A stretch of DNA of 64,000 nucleotides. Origin: Oxyruncus cristatus (lineage: Eukaryota > Chordata > Aves > Passeriformes > Cotingidae). Both the position numbers and the translations under genes were made by a program. The DNA is taken from the NCBI GenBank assembly GCA_013399855.1, contig VXAY01001949.1:1070269-1134268 (forward strand), in the 5' to 3' direction. Positions 63,849-64,000 of the stretch are shown here, piece after piece. The notes under the pieces are model-generated. The model did not search any database, was not told the DNA's origin, and saw only the letters and a list, made by a program, of their open reading frames with translations. Numbering within the stretch: position 1 is the first letter of the stretch; the number at the start of each line of letters is the position of its first letter.

Positions 63849-64000
63849 GTTTAATCCTGTCAAGGCAAGAATCTATGCTCGTTGAAGTCTATAAAGCTGT
63901 TCCCAATAGCAGAGGATTAGCACCTACAGGTATAGCTGGAATTGCTATTCTCCTACTGATCTATTCTATATTAAACCAATTGCAAGTATCTTTCAGTGTA
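63849..64000 (+). CDS. Candidate second coding exon, running off the window
   Basis: After acceptor TTCTTCTAG the frame compatible with the preceding candidate exon is open for 50 codons to the end of the window. Joined, the predicted protein would be at least 54 residues long. Residues 5-30 are mixed polar (with Arg, Lys and Glu). Residues about 31-45 are strongly hydrophobic (G/A/I/L-rich), resembling a membrane anchor. A donor-like CAG|GTATAG at 63930 could instead end an 81-base exon in phase 1 before the hydrophobic part. No family recognised; the rest of the gene would lie to the right. Could also be chance. Confidence 0.22.

Noticed and set aside
1..64000. tRNA, rRNA, snRNA, CRISPR arrays, bacterial operons or viral genes
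   Set aside because: I looked for B-box (GGTTCAANTCC-like) words, conserved snRNA starts, regularly spaced repeats and long coding frames, and found none.

Overview
The window looks like vertebrate, almost certainly avian, nuclear DNA: AT-rich, gene-poor intergenic or long-intron sequence. The main evidence is a set of at least six degraded CR1 LINE 3' ends. They show the bird-type end, in which 'aggtcccttccaac' is followed by 'attctatgat'. No prokaryotic, phage, organellar or viral gene is visible. The open frames have no clear homology, no convincing exon chain and in most cases no ATG. Most are what AT-rich non-coding DNA gives by chance.

Layout. Bases 1-2369 are AT-rich sequence with one GC-rich block at 240-570. 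CR1 fragments lie at 2370-2825, 7951-8229, 19978-20104, 23008-23180, 28317-28384 and 41911-41957, all in the + orientation. Between them is unique sequence with homopolymer A/T tracts (6727, 13238, 31692, 32601, 35613, 37619, 38390, 42365, 45176) and a G10 run at 15037. GC-richer blocks stand out at 25020-25560, 34090-34460, 37300-37520 and 49751-49930. A possible short minus-strand retrocopy end (polyA signal plus A15 tract) lies at 36463-36624.

The clearest structure beyond repeats is in regulatory-type motif clusters. Four exact POU octamers lie within 37817-38103, one of them 3 bp from a SOX site. Three TGACTCA (AP-1/MAF) sites lie within 16025-16090. Four CTAATG homeodomain cores lie within 27194-27347. 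A dense patch of palindromes lies at 5869-6203. These are typical of distal enhancers near developmental genes, but conservation and activity cannot be judged from one sequence.

The best candidate for coding sequence is at the right edge. A Kozak-like ATG at 63560 is followed after ten coding bases by a consensus splice donor. About 280 bp later a good acceptor opens a frame in the matching phase that stays open to the end of the window. I do not recognise the encoded N-terminus. If real, most of the gene lies to the right of the window, and much of what is shown here would be its upstream region.
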